64,000 nt of DNA from Bradyrhizobium sp. KBS0727 (GCF_005937885.2 NZ_CP042176.1:186001-250000), one strand, 5' to 3'. Positions 27,758-37,284 are shown, numbered from the stretch's first letter. The notes: generated by a model from the letters alone, not told the origin. A program made the numbers and translations.

Positions 27758-30235
27758 ATGTCGAGTAGCGAGAACCCTAAACTGTGCTTTGCGTTGCTTC
27801 AGGCCGACACCGAGGCCGATGTGATCTCCCTCTTGAAGAAAGCGGGGTATTGGGACGACCCGGCGGCATGGCGCTACTACGGCGACCAACCCGAGAACTG
27901 GGCGACGGTCGGGAACCAGCAGAGCCGGGCTGAGCAGGCGCTGATCGAGAAGGCCATGAACTCGATCGACACCAAGCTGCTCGCCGCGGCGCGCATCAAG
28001 GGCATCCCGTTGAACGGTCCCGAGGCGCCGCAGTCGGTTTTCGACGCCCGGAAGCTCCTGTTCCAGGAGGAGCTGAAGGATATGGAGAAGCTGTCGCGGT
28101 CCATCACGATCGCGGCGACCGGCAAGCGCACCCGCCCCTCGATAACAATCGCCGACGACGGCGAGGGCCAGACCCCGAGCGGCATGCCCGGCACGATCCT
28201 GTCGCTGCACAAGGGAAACAAAAACGCCATCCCGTTCGTCCAGGGCAAGTTCAACATGGGCGGCAGCGGCGTGCTGGAATTCTGCGGCGTCGATCACAAC
28301 GTCGAGCTCGTCATCAGCAGGCGGAACCCGAAGCTGCTGCCGAAAGACGCGTCCGCTGCAGACAAGGAATGGAGCTTCACGATCATCCGCCGCGAAGATC
28401 CCGGTCCGGCATCACCTCGCGCGAGCCGGTTCACCTACCTTGCGCCGGGCACGGCCGACGAGAAGGGCAACCGCGCGCTGCTGTCATTCGCCGCGCCGAC
28501 CTTCCCGATCTTTCCCATCAAGAACTCCCCGTATGCGCGTGATGCCGAGTGGGGCACACTGTTCAAGATGTATGAGTATGCGATCCGCGCCACCACCAAC
28601 ATGATGCTCGAAGGCGGATTGATGGGCCGCGTGCGTATCCTGTTGCCGGAACCGGCGCTGCCGATTCATTTCCATGAGTGCCGCGACTACGCCGGGCATT
28701 CCGGTTCGTACAATACCCCGATGGGGGGCCTGATCTACACGCTCGAAGAGGATCGGAAGAACCCGAAGCGGCAGAACGTCGAGTGGTTCGATAAGTTCGA
28801 CATCGATCTCGACGGCGAGAAGTTCTCCGGCCGCATCTATCTGTTCCGGAAGCGCGGCAAGGACGAGAAGAAGAACCCGGCCGACACGTACCGGAAAGAC
28901 GAGGGCATCGTCTTCACCTACAACGGCCAGTGCCAGGCGTTCTTCAGCAAGGATTTCTTCCGCCGAAAAGCGGTGCGGCAGGATTACCTGTGGGATTCAC
29001 TGCTCGTCTTCATCGACTGCAGCGCGATCGGCGTGCGTGCGCACGAGAAGCTGTTCATGCCGAACCGCGAGAACTTGCGGCACGGTGATCTGAAGTTCCG
29101 TCTCGAAAAGGAAATCGAGGAAAAGCTCCGGCATCACGCCGAGCTGGAGCAGATCGCCATGGCGCGGCGCAAGGGCGAGCTGTCCGAGAACCCGGAGGTC
29201 TCTGAATCGTTCGAGAAGTTCATCGAGGACATGGTGAAGAAACACCCGCTACTCGAACAGGTGCTCGGACCCGGCTTCCGCATCGCCAATCCGTTCAAGC
29301 CGCACGCCGTTGAGGCGGTTGAAAAGGACTGGGAGGGTGTCCGCTTCCCCACCAAATTCCATTTCAAGGATCGCGAACCCGGCAAGAGCCTGCAGCGCGA
29401 TGCGCACCTGAATTCGCAAACGCGAATCAGTTTTGTCACCGATGCGGAGAACGATTACTTCAAGCGCGACGAGCAGCCGGGCACGATGACGCTGTATCAG
29501 GTTGTCGGCAATGAGCTCGTGCCGGCGAAGAATTGGCGGAGCCCGACCTTGTTCGAAGGTAACGTCACGCTGTCGCTGGCGCTGCCGGCCGAAGCCGGTG
29601 TCGGCGACATCGTGGTCTATGAAGCCCATGTCACCGATCACAGCCGCCTGGAGCCGTTCATCAATCGGTTCTCGTTGTCGGTGAAGGCGGAGCGCGAAGC
29701 GCCGCCGCCCAATCCGAAGCCGCCGACGCCGAAGCCGGATAAGCCCGGCACCGAGACCGGCAAGGATGCGCAGCAGGACACGAAGCTCAACGTGCCGAAC
29801 CCGGCCGAGGTCTGGGAGAAGGACTGGGGCGCGCAGAACCCGCAGTTCGACAAGTTCACCGCGATGCGGATCAAGCAGCCGCCCGGTGCGCCGGAAGACT
29901 CGTCGGTGTTCGACTACATCATCAACATGAACAACGTCTTCATCGATCAGGCGATCAAGGAGAAGCCGCGGCGCGTTCACGAGTTCCGCGACCGCTATAA
30001 GTTCGGCATGACCCTGATTACCCTCGCGCTCATCCGCCACGACATCGAGAAGCGGAAACGGGAGACCGCCGTCGATGACGACGACGATGAAAAACCGAAG
30101 CATCAGGATGTGACGGATACGGTTGCCGAGGTGACGAGCGCGATCGCGCCGTTCTTGTTGCCGCTCGTCGATAGTCTTTCGCGGATTACGGGGAAGGTCG
30201 AAGCTCTGTCCGCAATTGCTGGCGAGGCAGCCTGA
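27758..30235 (+). CDS. GHKL (HSP90/MutL/MORC-like) ATPase
   Basis: 825 residues. Bergerat ATP-binding fold: N box in AEQALIEKAMNSIDT, G1 box in ITIADDGEGQTP, G2 box in GKFNMGGSGVLEF. The middle and C-terminal regions are long and unassigned, with a Pro/Lys-rich linker near residues 645-670 and an acidic run DDDDD near 770. MutL/MORC-type ATPases next to DNA methyltransferases and nucleases are a known feature of bacterial restriction-like systems. The gene follows a GGGGAGGGG site and overlaps the convergent methyltransferase by 50 bp. Confidence 0.8.
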   Translation: MSSSENPKLCFALLQADTEADVISLLKKAGYWDDPAAWRYYGDQPENWATVGNQQSRAEQALIEKAMNSIDTKLLAAARIKGIPLNGPEAPQSVFDARKLLFQEELKDMEKLSRSITIAATGKRTRPSITIADDGEGQTPSGMPGTILSLHKGNKNAIPFVQGKFNMGGSGVLEFCGVDHNVELVISRRNPKLLPKDASAADKEWSFTIIRREDPGPASPRASRFTYLAPGTADEKGNRALLSFAAPTFPIFPIKNSPYARDAEWGTLFKMYEYAIRATTNMMLEGGLMGRVRILLPEPALPIHFHECRDYAGHSGSYNTPMGGLIYTLEEDRKNPKRQNVEWFDKFDIDLDGEKFSGRIYLFRKRGKDEKKNPADTYRKDEGIVFTYNGQCQAFFSKDFFRRKAVRQDYLWDSLLVFIDCSAIGVRAHEKLFMPNRENLRHGDLKFRLEKEIEEKLRHHAELEQIAMARRKGELSENPEVSESFEKFIEDMVKKHPLLEQVLGPGFRIANPFKPHAVEAVEKDWEGVRFPTKFHFKDREPGKSLQRDAHLNSQTRISFVTDAENDYFKRDEQPGTMTLYQVVGNELVPAKNWRSPTLFEGNVTLSLALPAEAGVGDIVVYEAHVTDHSRLEPFINRFSLSVKAEREAPPPNPKPPTPKPDKPGTETGKDAQQDTKLNVPNPAEVWEKDWGAQNPQFDKFTAMRIKQPPGAPEDSSVFDYIINMNNVFIDQAIKEKPRRVHEFRDRYKFGMTLITLALIRHDIEKRKRETAVDDDDDEKPKHQDVTDTVAEVTSAIAPFLLPLVDSLSRITGKVEALSAIAGEAA

Positions 30236-31442
30236 TATCGGCCTTACGGTGAAGCAGGACGACTTCTTTGCTGCCCGGCGTTGTGCCGCGCTGTTCGCTG
30301 TACCAGCGACGGCCCGGCACGCTACGCCATAAGCGACCGTCAGCTTGACCTTTCAAGATCGGCAGGAAGACTTCAGTGAGACCGGCCGCTTCCATGCACT
30401 CGATATATTGCGGGAGCTGCCAGCTCGCGTCTGAGAACGCGAGCATTTGCACCACCACGGTTTCCGCGTCGGCGAGCGCGGCGACCGATGACATCGTAGC
30501 AGTGATGTTCTCGAAGTATGATGCGAGACCAGGATTTTTCCGATCGCCCATCGTGTAATAGCTGCTGCCCGAGCCATCGAGCTTGTTGGCGATCATGAAC
30601 GGCAACGGCGCTTCTTTGCGCCCGTCCACCTGCCAACGATGATAGAGCACGTGCACGCCGGGATACGGCGGAGAAGTCACGACCAACCGTGGCGCGCGCA
30701 ATCCCTGAAGAATGGCATCTTCCTCGATACCGGCGGCACTACGCCGGACGATCGTGACGGGGTGACGCTTATGTGCTTTCGCAGCGGTCCGCAGATCACG
30801 AGCGCCGCGCACCATGTCGGTTGCGGTGTCTTGCAGGATACGGCGGAAATCTTCGATCGTCGCGCGTTTGCTCCGGCCGTCGAGCGCCCACTGTGCAGTT
30901 CGCAGGACGACGCAGCGGCCGAACGCTTCGAGGCGCGGCGTGCCGAGCCTGATGGCGCTCGCGAGCGATTGCTCGATCGCCTTCCGGAGCCGCCAGCGCG
31001 ATGGATGATCGAGATGCTTGTAGTACCCGAGCTTCTCATAGTCGGCGAGCGCCGTGGATGGCTTGTGAATATCGACCGACGCGGCGACACGACCCGCCCA
31101 GCGTTCAAGCGTTTCGAGCTCGGCTTCAGAGAAAACCGTGCACTTGATGCCGGCGACGAATTCGGAAAGCGTGCTGATGTCCACACCCACGGCTTCCCGG
31201 CCGGCGGCGATGGCTTCGACGAGCGTGGTGCCCCCGCCGACATGCGGATCAAGCACGAGGTCACCGGGCCGAGTGAAAGCGTTGATGGCCGCGCTGGCAA
31301 AGACCGGTGAAAATCTGGCAGGGTATTTGTAAAAACCGTGCGTTAGCCCGCGCACCGGGGCTGCGTCGCGCGCGCCAACTACCAACGCCGCCTGGGCGTC
31401 GTCGGACAAACGCAAGAATCGGTTTTGCCTAGATTCATACAT
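30186..31442 (-). CDS. DNA methyltransferase (N6-adenine or N4-cytosine type)
   Basis: 418 residues. SAM-binding motif I is DPHVGGGTTLVEAIAAGREAVGVD (near residues 64-87) and catalytic motif IV is VVTSPPYPG (near 256-264), typical of amino-methyltransferases. The region between them may hold the target-recognition part. The target is unknown. Tail-to-tail overlap with the GHKL ATPase gene suggests one functional unit with opposed transcripts. Confidence 0.85.
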   Translation of the reverse strand: MYESRQNRFLRLSDDAQAALVVGARDAAPVRGLTHGFYKYPARFSPVFASAAINAFTRPGDLVLDPHVGGGTTLVEAIAAGREAVGVDISTLSEFVAGIKCTVFSEAELETLERWAGRVAASVDIHKPSTALADYEKLGYYKHLDHPSRWRLRKAIEQSLASAIRLGTPRLEAFGRCVVLRTAQWALDGRSKRATIEDFRRILQDTATDMVRGARDLRTAAKAHKRHPVTIVRRSAAGIEEDAILQGLRAPRLVVTSPPYPGVHVLYHRWQVDGRKEAPLPFMIANKLDGSGSSYYTMGDRKNPGLASYFENITATMSSVAALADAETVVVQMLAFSDASWQLPQYIECMEAAGLTEVFLPILKGQADGRLWRSVPGRRWYSEQRGTTPGSKEVVLLHRKADIRLPRQQLRTELRPSP

Positions 31443-31795
31443 CCATAACTATAGGGCCAAATATGGTTAATGCCCGGTTGATGACCCCTGCGGGTGATCG
31501 GATTTGACTCATTGCCCCCGCGCTGACGTGAGATTCGCATAGGCCAGGATGGGATGAAAGCCCTATTCTTCCTGCGGCAAGCTTCGAAACTGCTTTCCGA
31601 TATAAGCTATCGAAAAGACGCAGCCGCAAACTCATTCCCAAGCTGCATGCCAGCCCGAGCTATGTCTTTCCACTTAGACGAGACTGTAACTATTATTCCA
31701 CCGACTGTACGCGACGTACTCTGTGAACCCGGCATGTACAGTGTCATGCACCTGAATAGGATCAGCGAGGTTTTATCCATCAACGGAGAACCTCA
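31443..31795. other. gene-free spacer with divergent promoters presumed
   Basis: 353 bp between the methyltransferase start and the next gene; it must contain both promoters. Short inverted stretches are visible, such as ACCCCTGCGGGT near 31484, but no confident promoter or RNA. Confidence 0.35.
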
Positions 31796-32224
31796 ATGCC
31801 AGTCCTCAAGTCACTCTCGTTCACCGCACTGCCCAAGTCCCCGAATGACCCCGTGCAACATCGCCGGACCAAATTCATCGCTAAACTGGAAGAGCAGAAG
31901 CTGCTCCTGAACGATTCCAACCACGTCCGGACCGTCCAGCGCTGGACCAAGGTCAACGGGGAGCGGCAGGCCACCACGAAGCAGCAGGCCGTCCGGCCCT
32001 GGTGGAAGATCGACCCGTCCGGCCAAGTCGTGATGTCCATCAAGTTCGGGGCCAAGCCCATCGAGTTCGAGAAGGGCAAGGCGGGCATCGCTGTCCCGTC
32101 CAAGGACAAGCTCCCGACCGTGATCGATACCCTGATCGCGGCCGTGCGTGCCGGTGAACTGGACGATCTGTTCAGCCAAGCCGCCAAGAACGGCACCATT
32201 GGCAAGGCGAAAAAGACTGCTTGA
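31796..32224 (+). CDS. DUF6641-like protein
   Basis: 142 residues, preceded by a GGAGAA site. The pattern QHRRTKFIAKLEEQKLL, RPWWKI, VVMSIKFGAKPIEF and TLIAAVRAGELDD matches my memory of DUF6641 proteins common on integrative elements. Function unknown. A strong terminator follows. Confidence 0.6.
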   Translation: MPVLKSLSFTALPKSPNDPVQHRRTKFIAKLEEQKLLLNDSNHVRTVQRWTKVNGERQATTKQQAVRPWWKIDPSGQVVMSIKFGAKPIEFEKGKAGIAVPSKDKLPTVIDTLIAAVRAGELDDLFSQAAKNGTIGKAKKTA

Positions 32225-33025
32225 TCATACAGAGCCGGGCGATGGGGACCGGTCCCCATCGCCCGGCTTTGTCGTGTTAGCTGATCGTGGAACGCAGATG
32301 ACAGCCTCGGGCGTTTCCCATGTGCCGAGCAGACCGAGTTCGTATGCCCTGAATGCTCTCAAGTGGTGTCGTATCACCTCATCGTTCTCCGACATCCCGG
32401 AGGTTAAGAAGAAATCAATTTCGTCGACGGCATGACACGCAGCTACTGGCAAGCTGGTTTCCAGCCATCCGATCTGGGCCGCGATGGCTCGGGCCTCAAA
32501 GACGCCCTCGGCCGATATTCCACCTGTCATCGCTGCGGACTTTGCACGCAGCTTTGGCGCCATCAGAGCCCGGTCATGTTCCTCGACACCTACGATGTCC
32601 CAAACGAATTCAAACCGGACGCACCGCTTGTTTTTGAGCGATCGATCGTCAGCGCGCTGCAGTAGCGCTGCACAGCTCCAGAGCGTGGCGGGAGCCATTT
32701 TCAGCAGCTCGTCGAGGCCGTGGTGACTCAGGTGCGCGTAGGCGGAAAACGGATCGGGGAGCCATTTTATAACGGGAGGTCTGGCGCAGCCTTGAGCCTC
32801 AGACGTTTCGGCGATGATCCGTTCGATTTGTGAGGTATCGACATTTCGAGGACCAGAACTTGCGGCTTCGGCCCGCCAAATGAGGGACCAGGTAAGCGGG
32901 TGCCAACCGAGGTCGGGTCGGGACTGCATGCTGTTCGCCGAAGCCGTTTTGCCTTGGGGTCCGACCAAGCCCATTAGGGCCGAGCCTGCTCCGAGCTTCA
33001 AGAAATCCCGCCTGTGCATTGCCAT
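32225..33025 (-). CDS. Tat-exported protein of unknown function
   Basis: 266 residues. The twin-arginine signal is clear (HRRDFLKLGAGSALMGLVG). The rest shows no known domain; it is rich in Trp/His and has several Cys. The last 15 or so residues are encoded by the shared terminator palindrome, so the natural end may have been lost and replaced. Confidence 0.6.
   Translation of the reverse strand: MAMHRRDFLKLGAGSALMGLVGPQGKTASANSMQSRPDLGWHPLTWSLIWRAEAASSGPRNVDTSQIERIIAETSEAQGCARPPVIKWLPDPFSAYAHLSHHGLDELLKMAPATLWSCAALLQRADDRSLKNKRCVRFEFVWDIVGVEEHDRALMAPKLRAKSAAMTGGISAEGVFEARAIAAQIGWLETSLPVAACHAVDEIDFFLTSGMSENDEVIRHHLRAFRAYELGLLGTWETPEAVICVPRSANTTKPGDGDRSPSPGSV
32233..32268. terminator. perfect 36-bp palindrome, bidirectional terminator
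   Basis: Two exact 18-bp arms (left arm AGCCGGGCGATGGGGACC) with no loop bases, followed by TTT. It lies 8 bp after the DUF6641-like stop, and the convergent Tat-protein gene reads through it in its last codons. Confidence 0.75.
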
Positions 33026-33126
33026 ACCTCGCTTCCATCCTGGGAAGGTCGGCCATAAACTGAAATCTGGACCGGGGACATGTGGGTCAGACCCAATCCG
33101 GCAGACGAACGCGCTCGGCAGACGGG

Positions 33127-33372
33127 CTAGCCGCCCTTCTTGCGGGGCCGGGTTGGCTGCCGGAAGAATTCCGCCGGGTCCACCTCTAGGACGGCCGCCA
33201 GCTTCTCGATGATCTCCAAGCCCACATAGGTCACGGCCCGCTCGACCCGGCTCAAGTAGGCCCGGTCCACCCCGGCGTCATTGGCCAACTGCTCCTGTGA
33301 CACCCTCCGGTCATTCCGGAGACGTCGAAGATTGGTCGCAAAAAGTTGGCGCAGGTCCATGTACCCAGCCAA
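33127..33372 (-). CDS. small XRE-family regulator
   Basis: 81 residues, almost entirely one helix-turn-helix: FATNLRRLRNDRRVSQEQLANDAGVDRAYLSRVERAVTYVGLEIIEKLA. ATG 33360 (MDLRQ) is an alternative start. Such single-domain regulators are common on mobile elements. Its target cannot be read. Confidence 0.85.
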   Translation of the reverse strand: MAGYMDLRQLFATNLRRLRNDRRVSQEQLANDAGVDRAYLSRVERAVTYVGLEIIEKLAAVLEVDPAEFFRQPTRPRKKGG

Positions 33373-33452
33373 CCAACCTGTGGTTTATTAGCCCACGGCT
33401 TTAAAGCCTCAATCAGATCGACACGACCGGCTGGCATTGAAGGGATATTTTT

Positions 33453-33908
33453 ATGAAGAAGTTCGTTGCGACGCTCACCTTGCTGCTGGTGCTCGGGGTC
33501 CCGCTCGCCGTCGCCAATATTCAGACTCTCTACTCGTGGTTTCCGGCGCTCAAGCCCGCGCTTGCACATGCTATCGACGTCGTCACGGGCTATGTCCCGC
33601 CGGCCGGGCCATCGCTTAGGGTGACACGTGAGTGCAGATACTTGGACCCAACGGCCACGCAGTGTTGGGACCACTTGAGGATCGTCTCGTTGAGCGATCA
33701 GCCAGTCACAATTGAACAAGTTCTTGTTAATGGCCGGCCAGAATGCACGTCGACCAACGGTCTTGTCTTGCTGATTGCAACTCGGGTCATCAACGTGACC
33801 AACAAAACCATTAAGACAGGCGACGCTTACGGTGTCGGAATGAGTTGTGAGCCCGTAAGCGTAAAGATCGTCACCGATAAAGGCGTGTGGAGCGGCGGGA
33901 ACCAATAG
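33453..33908 (+). CDS. exported or membrane-anchored protein of unknown function
   Basis: 151 residues with a signal or anchor (MKKFVATLTLLLVLGVPLAVA). The mature part has four cysteines (RECRYL, TQCWDH, PECTST, MSCEPV), likely two disulfides. No domain recognised. Divergent from the small regulator. Confidence 0.6.
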   Translation: MKKFVATLTLLLVLGVPLAVANIQTLYSWFPALKPALAHAIDVVTGYVPPAGPSLRVTRECRYLDPTATQCWDHLRIVSLSDQPVTIEQVLVNGRPECTSTNGLVLLIATRVINVTNKTIKTGDAYGVGMSCEPVSVKIVTDKGVWSGGNQ

Positions 33909-34252
33909 TAGGCCGAGTCCAGGACAGTCGATGTAGGCGATCGGCGTTCAAACCGATTACAAGCCGAAGGCTCACGATAGGCACCTACAGCCTAGCCTTG
34001 TCTTTCGTCTATTCGATACGCTCAGATGCCTTGGTGTTGGGATTCGGGACGGGCTTATAAGCCTGCTCGCTCAGTGTCTCTCGAGATACTGCTCCTACGC
34101 TCCCATGACCGGGTTGTTGCCGAGACCCAGTCCTTCGGGTCCTTTTGGGTGTTGTCTGCCATCGAAATCTACTTTTCATCCCAACGTCGCACTAGACTCT
34201 TCGTTCCGCTTTTGTTCTTATGCTCACCTATCGTGATTTTTGGGCGGAACGG
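33909..34252. other. gene-free spacer
   Basis: 344 bp. A possible hairpin with GACCC/GGGTC arms followed by CTTTT lies near 34125-34150. Nothing else is supported. Confidence 0.35.
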
Positions 34253-34486
34253 ATGCCGGACCTCGATTACATCAGGGCTGAGATCGAACACATGCGCGTC
34301 CAGGTCGGACGGCACCGAAAGGAGATCCTTCAGCTCCAGCGAGCCGGTATACCTACTGAGGCCGCCGACGCCTTGCTGCAGCGCATGCTGGATAAGATTG
34401 ACGGACTCTGTGCCGAGCGGGACCGCCTGAAGGCTCAACAGCCGAAGGAGCCAAAGCACAGGGTCCTTGGAGGCCGGAAATGGTAG
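34253..34486 (+). CDS. small coiled-coil protein
   Basis: 77 residues from ATG 34253 (MPDLDYIRAEIEHMRVQVGRH...); a start at 34220 is possible. Heptad-like pattern with many charged residues throughout. Similar small proteins are familiar in Rhizobiales accessory regions. Its end overlaps the start of the next frame. Confidence 0.6.
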   Translation: MPDLDYIRAEIEHMRVQVGRHRKEILQLQRAGIPTEAADALLQRMLDKIDGLCAERDRLKAQQPKEPKHRVLGGRKW

Positions 34487-34708
34487 TGCCGGCCGTCAAA
34501 TACTTCTCGGATAATCAAGAACAGCCGCCCTTCCTGAAAGCCCTTGCGGAGGTTCGGCGTATCGGAGTGCACGAGGGGGTGGTGTTACCACCACGTCCAA
34601 GCAATCATGCTGGCGATCGACCAGTACGCCGAAGCTGCCACCGGCAATCGAGAATTTTTCTGGAACAGGCCCCAAAGCATTGGCGGGAGCCGCAGGAACT
34701 CTGACGTC
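34480..34708 (+). pseudogene. small conserved gene broken by a G-run frameshift
   Basis: The frame from ATG 34480 reads MVVPAVKYFSDNQEQPPFLK...IGVHEG; at a run of five Gs (about 34573) the coding sense moves to another frame: CYHHVQAIMLAIDQYAEAATGNREFFW. Removing one G joins them into a protein of about 75 residues of a kind I recall from Bradyrhizobium islands. A second relic of the 3' part lies at 35901-35990. Confidence 0.55.
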
Positions 34709-34747
34709 CCTTAATTGTCCGGCGAACCGGCCCCTCGCCTAGTCCCA

Positions 34748-35791
34748 TTAAGCCGAACCCAGCGCCGCGACGAAGTACGGCATGATGTGGTTGAGCGCGA
34801 TTCCCGCGTTGTGGACCGAGGCGAACTCCTGCGCATAGTTACCCTGGGCTTCGTCCGGGAAGTGAGTGATCCTGTTCGGAATGGCAGTGACATAGATAAA
34901 CGGCTTCGTATCCCATTGAGCCCGAATAACGCCGTGGGTTGTCTCAACCGAAGTCACGTTGGTTGCGCCGGCTTGCTGTGCGGCAGTGACCGTCTTTTGA
35001 TCGACCAACGCATAGGGCGTATCGTGCGGGATATTGACCGAGCTGACGGCGACGCCGTCTGCTGCAATGATGAGGCGGGCCTTTTGCGCTGGATTGATCG
35101 GCACAGTGAGCATTTCGGAGTTGATCTTCAGTAGGGCCGGTGCGTCGGCCAGAACGCTTTTGAAGAATGTATCGGGCGTCTTACCGGGAATGAGCTTGTC
35201 AAAATCTTTCCATGACCAGTTGCTGTGCTCTCCGGGCCCGTCCTTCTGGGCATCGCGAACATAGATTGCGCTGCCGACCGTGGCACAGCCATCGTAGGGA
35301 ACGATATCCGGGAATGCGGCTGTCCCAAATGCGACAACGCCGTCAGGCGGGTCAAGAACCTGGCCAGAAGGCGCGTAGTTCTTGATAGCATCCATCGCCT
35401 TTTCCTTGTTGTCGCTGAAACCGTGATTGATGTTCTTGTCCATCAGATCATCGAGGCACCAGACTTCGACCAAAGCCGTCGTATCGCCCGTCTGCGGCTG
35501 CGTAACGATCCGGCAGCGCGGACGCGGATCGACTTGAACAGGCGGGGTAGCCTTGATGTCGGCCACAGGGCGCGGCCAGATCATGTCACCCGGCACGCCA
35601 AGTTTCGGGTTGCGCGCCCACCTGTTGCAGAGGACGGCCATCAGGCCGTCGCCCTCATAATATGTGTTGGCGACAATGACTATTCGCAGCGGTTTCCCGC
35701 TTATCTTGGGCGCTGGTGTTTGGCCGAACGAAACGTTAGGCGGGGAGACTAGCGTTGCACCAAGCAGGCCCAAAAAATCACGACGTTTCAT
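34748..35791 (-). CDS. Tat-exported protein of unknown function
   Basis: About 347 residues from ATG 35791, giving a twin-arginine signal (KRRDFLGLLGATLVSPPNVSFG). The body has an alpha/beta look: LRIVIVANTYYEGDGLMAVLCNRW, VVAFGTAAFP and a C-terminal HNAGIALNHIMPYFVAAL. This faintly recalls nucleoside phosphorylase-like folds but no motif proves it. The gene lies between two relic copies of the small gene at 34480. Confidence 0.6.
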   Translation of the reverse strand: MKRRDFLGLLGATLVSPPNVSFGQTPAPKISGKPLRIVIVANTYYEGDGLMAVLCNRWARNPKLGVPGDMIWPRPVADIKATPPVQVDPRPRCRIVTQPQTGDTTALVEVWCLDDLMDKNINHGFSDNKEKAMDAIKNYAPSGQVLDPPDGVVAFGTAAFPDIVPYDGCATVGSAIYVRDAQKDGPGEHSNWSWKDFDKLIPGKTPDTFFKSVLADAPALLKINSEMLTVPINPAQKARLIIAADGVAVSSVNIPHDTPYALVDQKTVTAAQQAGATNVTSVETTHGVIRAQWDTKPFIYVTAIPNRITHFPDEAQGNYAQEFASVHNAGIALNHIMPYFVAALGSA

Positions 35792-35900
35792 CGTGTGCCC
35801 CTTTAATAAGCAATGGGTCGGACTCAACTATGACGAGCTATTCCTGTCAACTGCCCTCAGATCAATCGCGCGTCGATATTCTCTAGCTGGACGATTTCGA

Positions 35901-35990
35901 TCCGCTGCGGAAGCTGCCACCGGCAACCGTAACTATTTTCTTCGAGCGACCGCAGAGCGTTGGCCGAAGGAATTCCGACGTTCCCTAACC
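35901..35990 (+). repeat. second relic of the small broken gene
   Basis: Shares the exact 17-mer GAAGCTGCCACCGGCAA (35910-35926 versus 34631-34647) and weaker similarity for about 70 further bases with the end of the gene at 34480-34708, in the same orientation. The reading AAEAATGNRNYF corresponds to YAEAATGNREFF. The pair forms direct repeats about 1.28 kb apart. Confidence 0.6.
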
Positions 35991-36042
35991 GTTAGGCTCA
36001 TCTCTCTCGTCCGGGTACCCCAAGTCGCTTCACCCCACCGCC

Positions 36043-37284
36043 TCAGGACGAAAAGCCCTCATAGACAAAGGCGCCTCTGATCGTTTCGGCATCCTTTTCA
36101 GTCACGCCCTGCGCGCGGACGATATCGTACCAAGTAGCCCGCACTTTCATGGTCATGTCAGAGACAACGGCCCTCGCTTCCGCTTCGTCGAGCAGAAAGC
36201 GAGCGTGTTGAGACAGAAGGTTTTTTGCGTTGGCAAAGCGGCCCTGGTCTCCGATTATCATAGCAAGGTCACGGTGACCCTGTGAGATCAGGGGAGACGG
36301 AGTAAGGTCATAGGTGGGCGAGAGCTTCCATTCGTGTTCCATTGCGATGATGGCGTGATTGCGCGGATGGTCGTCAATGTTCGATATCAGCGCATTGAAG
36401 AGCATGCGGCGGAATAGTTCGAGGGTATCCTTCTTTGCTTCGGCTGCGACCCGCCGCAATTCTTCCGCCATCAAGACATAGGACCAACGGTCTCTCGACT
36501 CGGGAAATTCTTCTGCGCGAAGCAGCGTGAGGCCACTGATCAGTCGCGCTTTCGTGTAGCCCTTTTCTGTTTGTTCTCGGTCGAAGCGCTTTACAAGTAG
36601 AACATCCTTTCCGGCAACGGTTTCAATGCGGCTTGTTGCAACGGTGACGCCGCACATTCTTGCAAGCTCAAGCATCGCACGCTCGACACGCGTGTTGTTC
36701 CATCGATCGTTCGGGTGGTTGAATTTTGCTATCCAAAGGCCTTCATCGTCCTCGACAACGACTTTCGGACGCGCACCGCCCATCGATGTGCTGATCAGCA
36801 GCAGATCCTCGGTTGTGACTTCCTCCTCGCGCATTAGCGCTTCAGCAATTTCCTGGAGTCTCGCGAGTTCGATGATTCGGCTTAATTTACACCGGAGGGA
36901 TGATGGCTGCCGGTTAAGGCCGAAGCCAAGCGCGCCGGCACGATCATCGGCTGAATGCAGCAGGTAGTCGACCTCACCGAGCTGCGTGACGCCCGCCAGT
37001 TTTTCAATCACGCTGCGCCCCCAAAAATCAGGACTCGAATCGCGCAGCGCACCGAATACGCCGTCCAGACGTACAGTTTCGTAAGTCTCATCCGACAATT
37101 TTAGCTCTATTGGATCAACTGCGACAGCGTTGCCACGCTCAAGATAGGATCTATCGTAGACGAAGTGTCCGACTGCGGTACCGCAAGGCTCTTTCGTCAA
37201 CTCAAACTTGCCCGCCGCGACGGGCTCAGTTTCACCAGGAAGCGTAATGTTGACGAAGCATTCCGTGCTGGCCTTAGAAGTCAT
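36043..37284 (-). CDS. HipA-family serine/threonine kinase, no adjacent HipB
   Basis: About 413 residues from ATG 37284. HipA signatures: SMGGARPKVVVEDD, LWIAKFN, DRWSYVLMAEELRR, and the catalytic core FNALISNIDDHPRNHA with SPTYDLTPSP. HipA kinases classically phosphorylate glutamyl-tRNA synthetase and are held by a HipB partner. No HipB-like frame lies on either side; the next upstream sequence is the recombinase zone. It may be a solitary HipA-like kinase or have lost its antitoxin. Confidence 0.85.
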   Translation of the reverse strand: MTSKASTECFVNITLPGETEPVAAGKFELTKEPCGTAVGHFVYDRSYLERGNAVAVDPIELKLSDETYETVRLDGVFGALRDSSPDFWGRSVIEKLAGVTQLGEVDYLLHSADDRAGALGFGLNRQPSSLRCKLSRIIELARLQEIAEALMREEEVTTEDLLLISTSMGGARPKVVVEDDEGLWIAKFNHPNDRWNNTRVERAMLELARMCGVTVATSRIETVAGKDVLLVKRFDREQTEKGYTKARLISGLTLLRAEEFPESRDRWSYVLMAEELRRVAAEAKKDTLELFRRMLFNALISNIDDHPRNHAIIAMEHEWKLSPTYDLTPSPLISQGHRDLAMIIGDQGRFANAKNLLSQHARFLLDEAEARAVVSDMTMKVRATWYDIVRAQGVTEKDAETIRGAFVYEGFSS

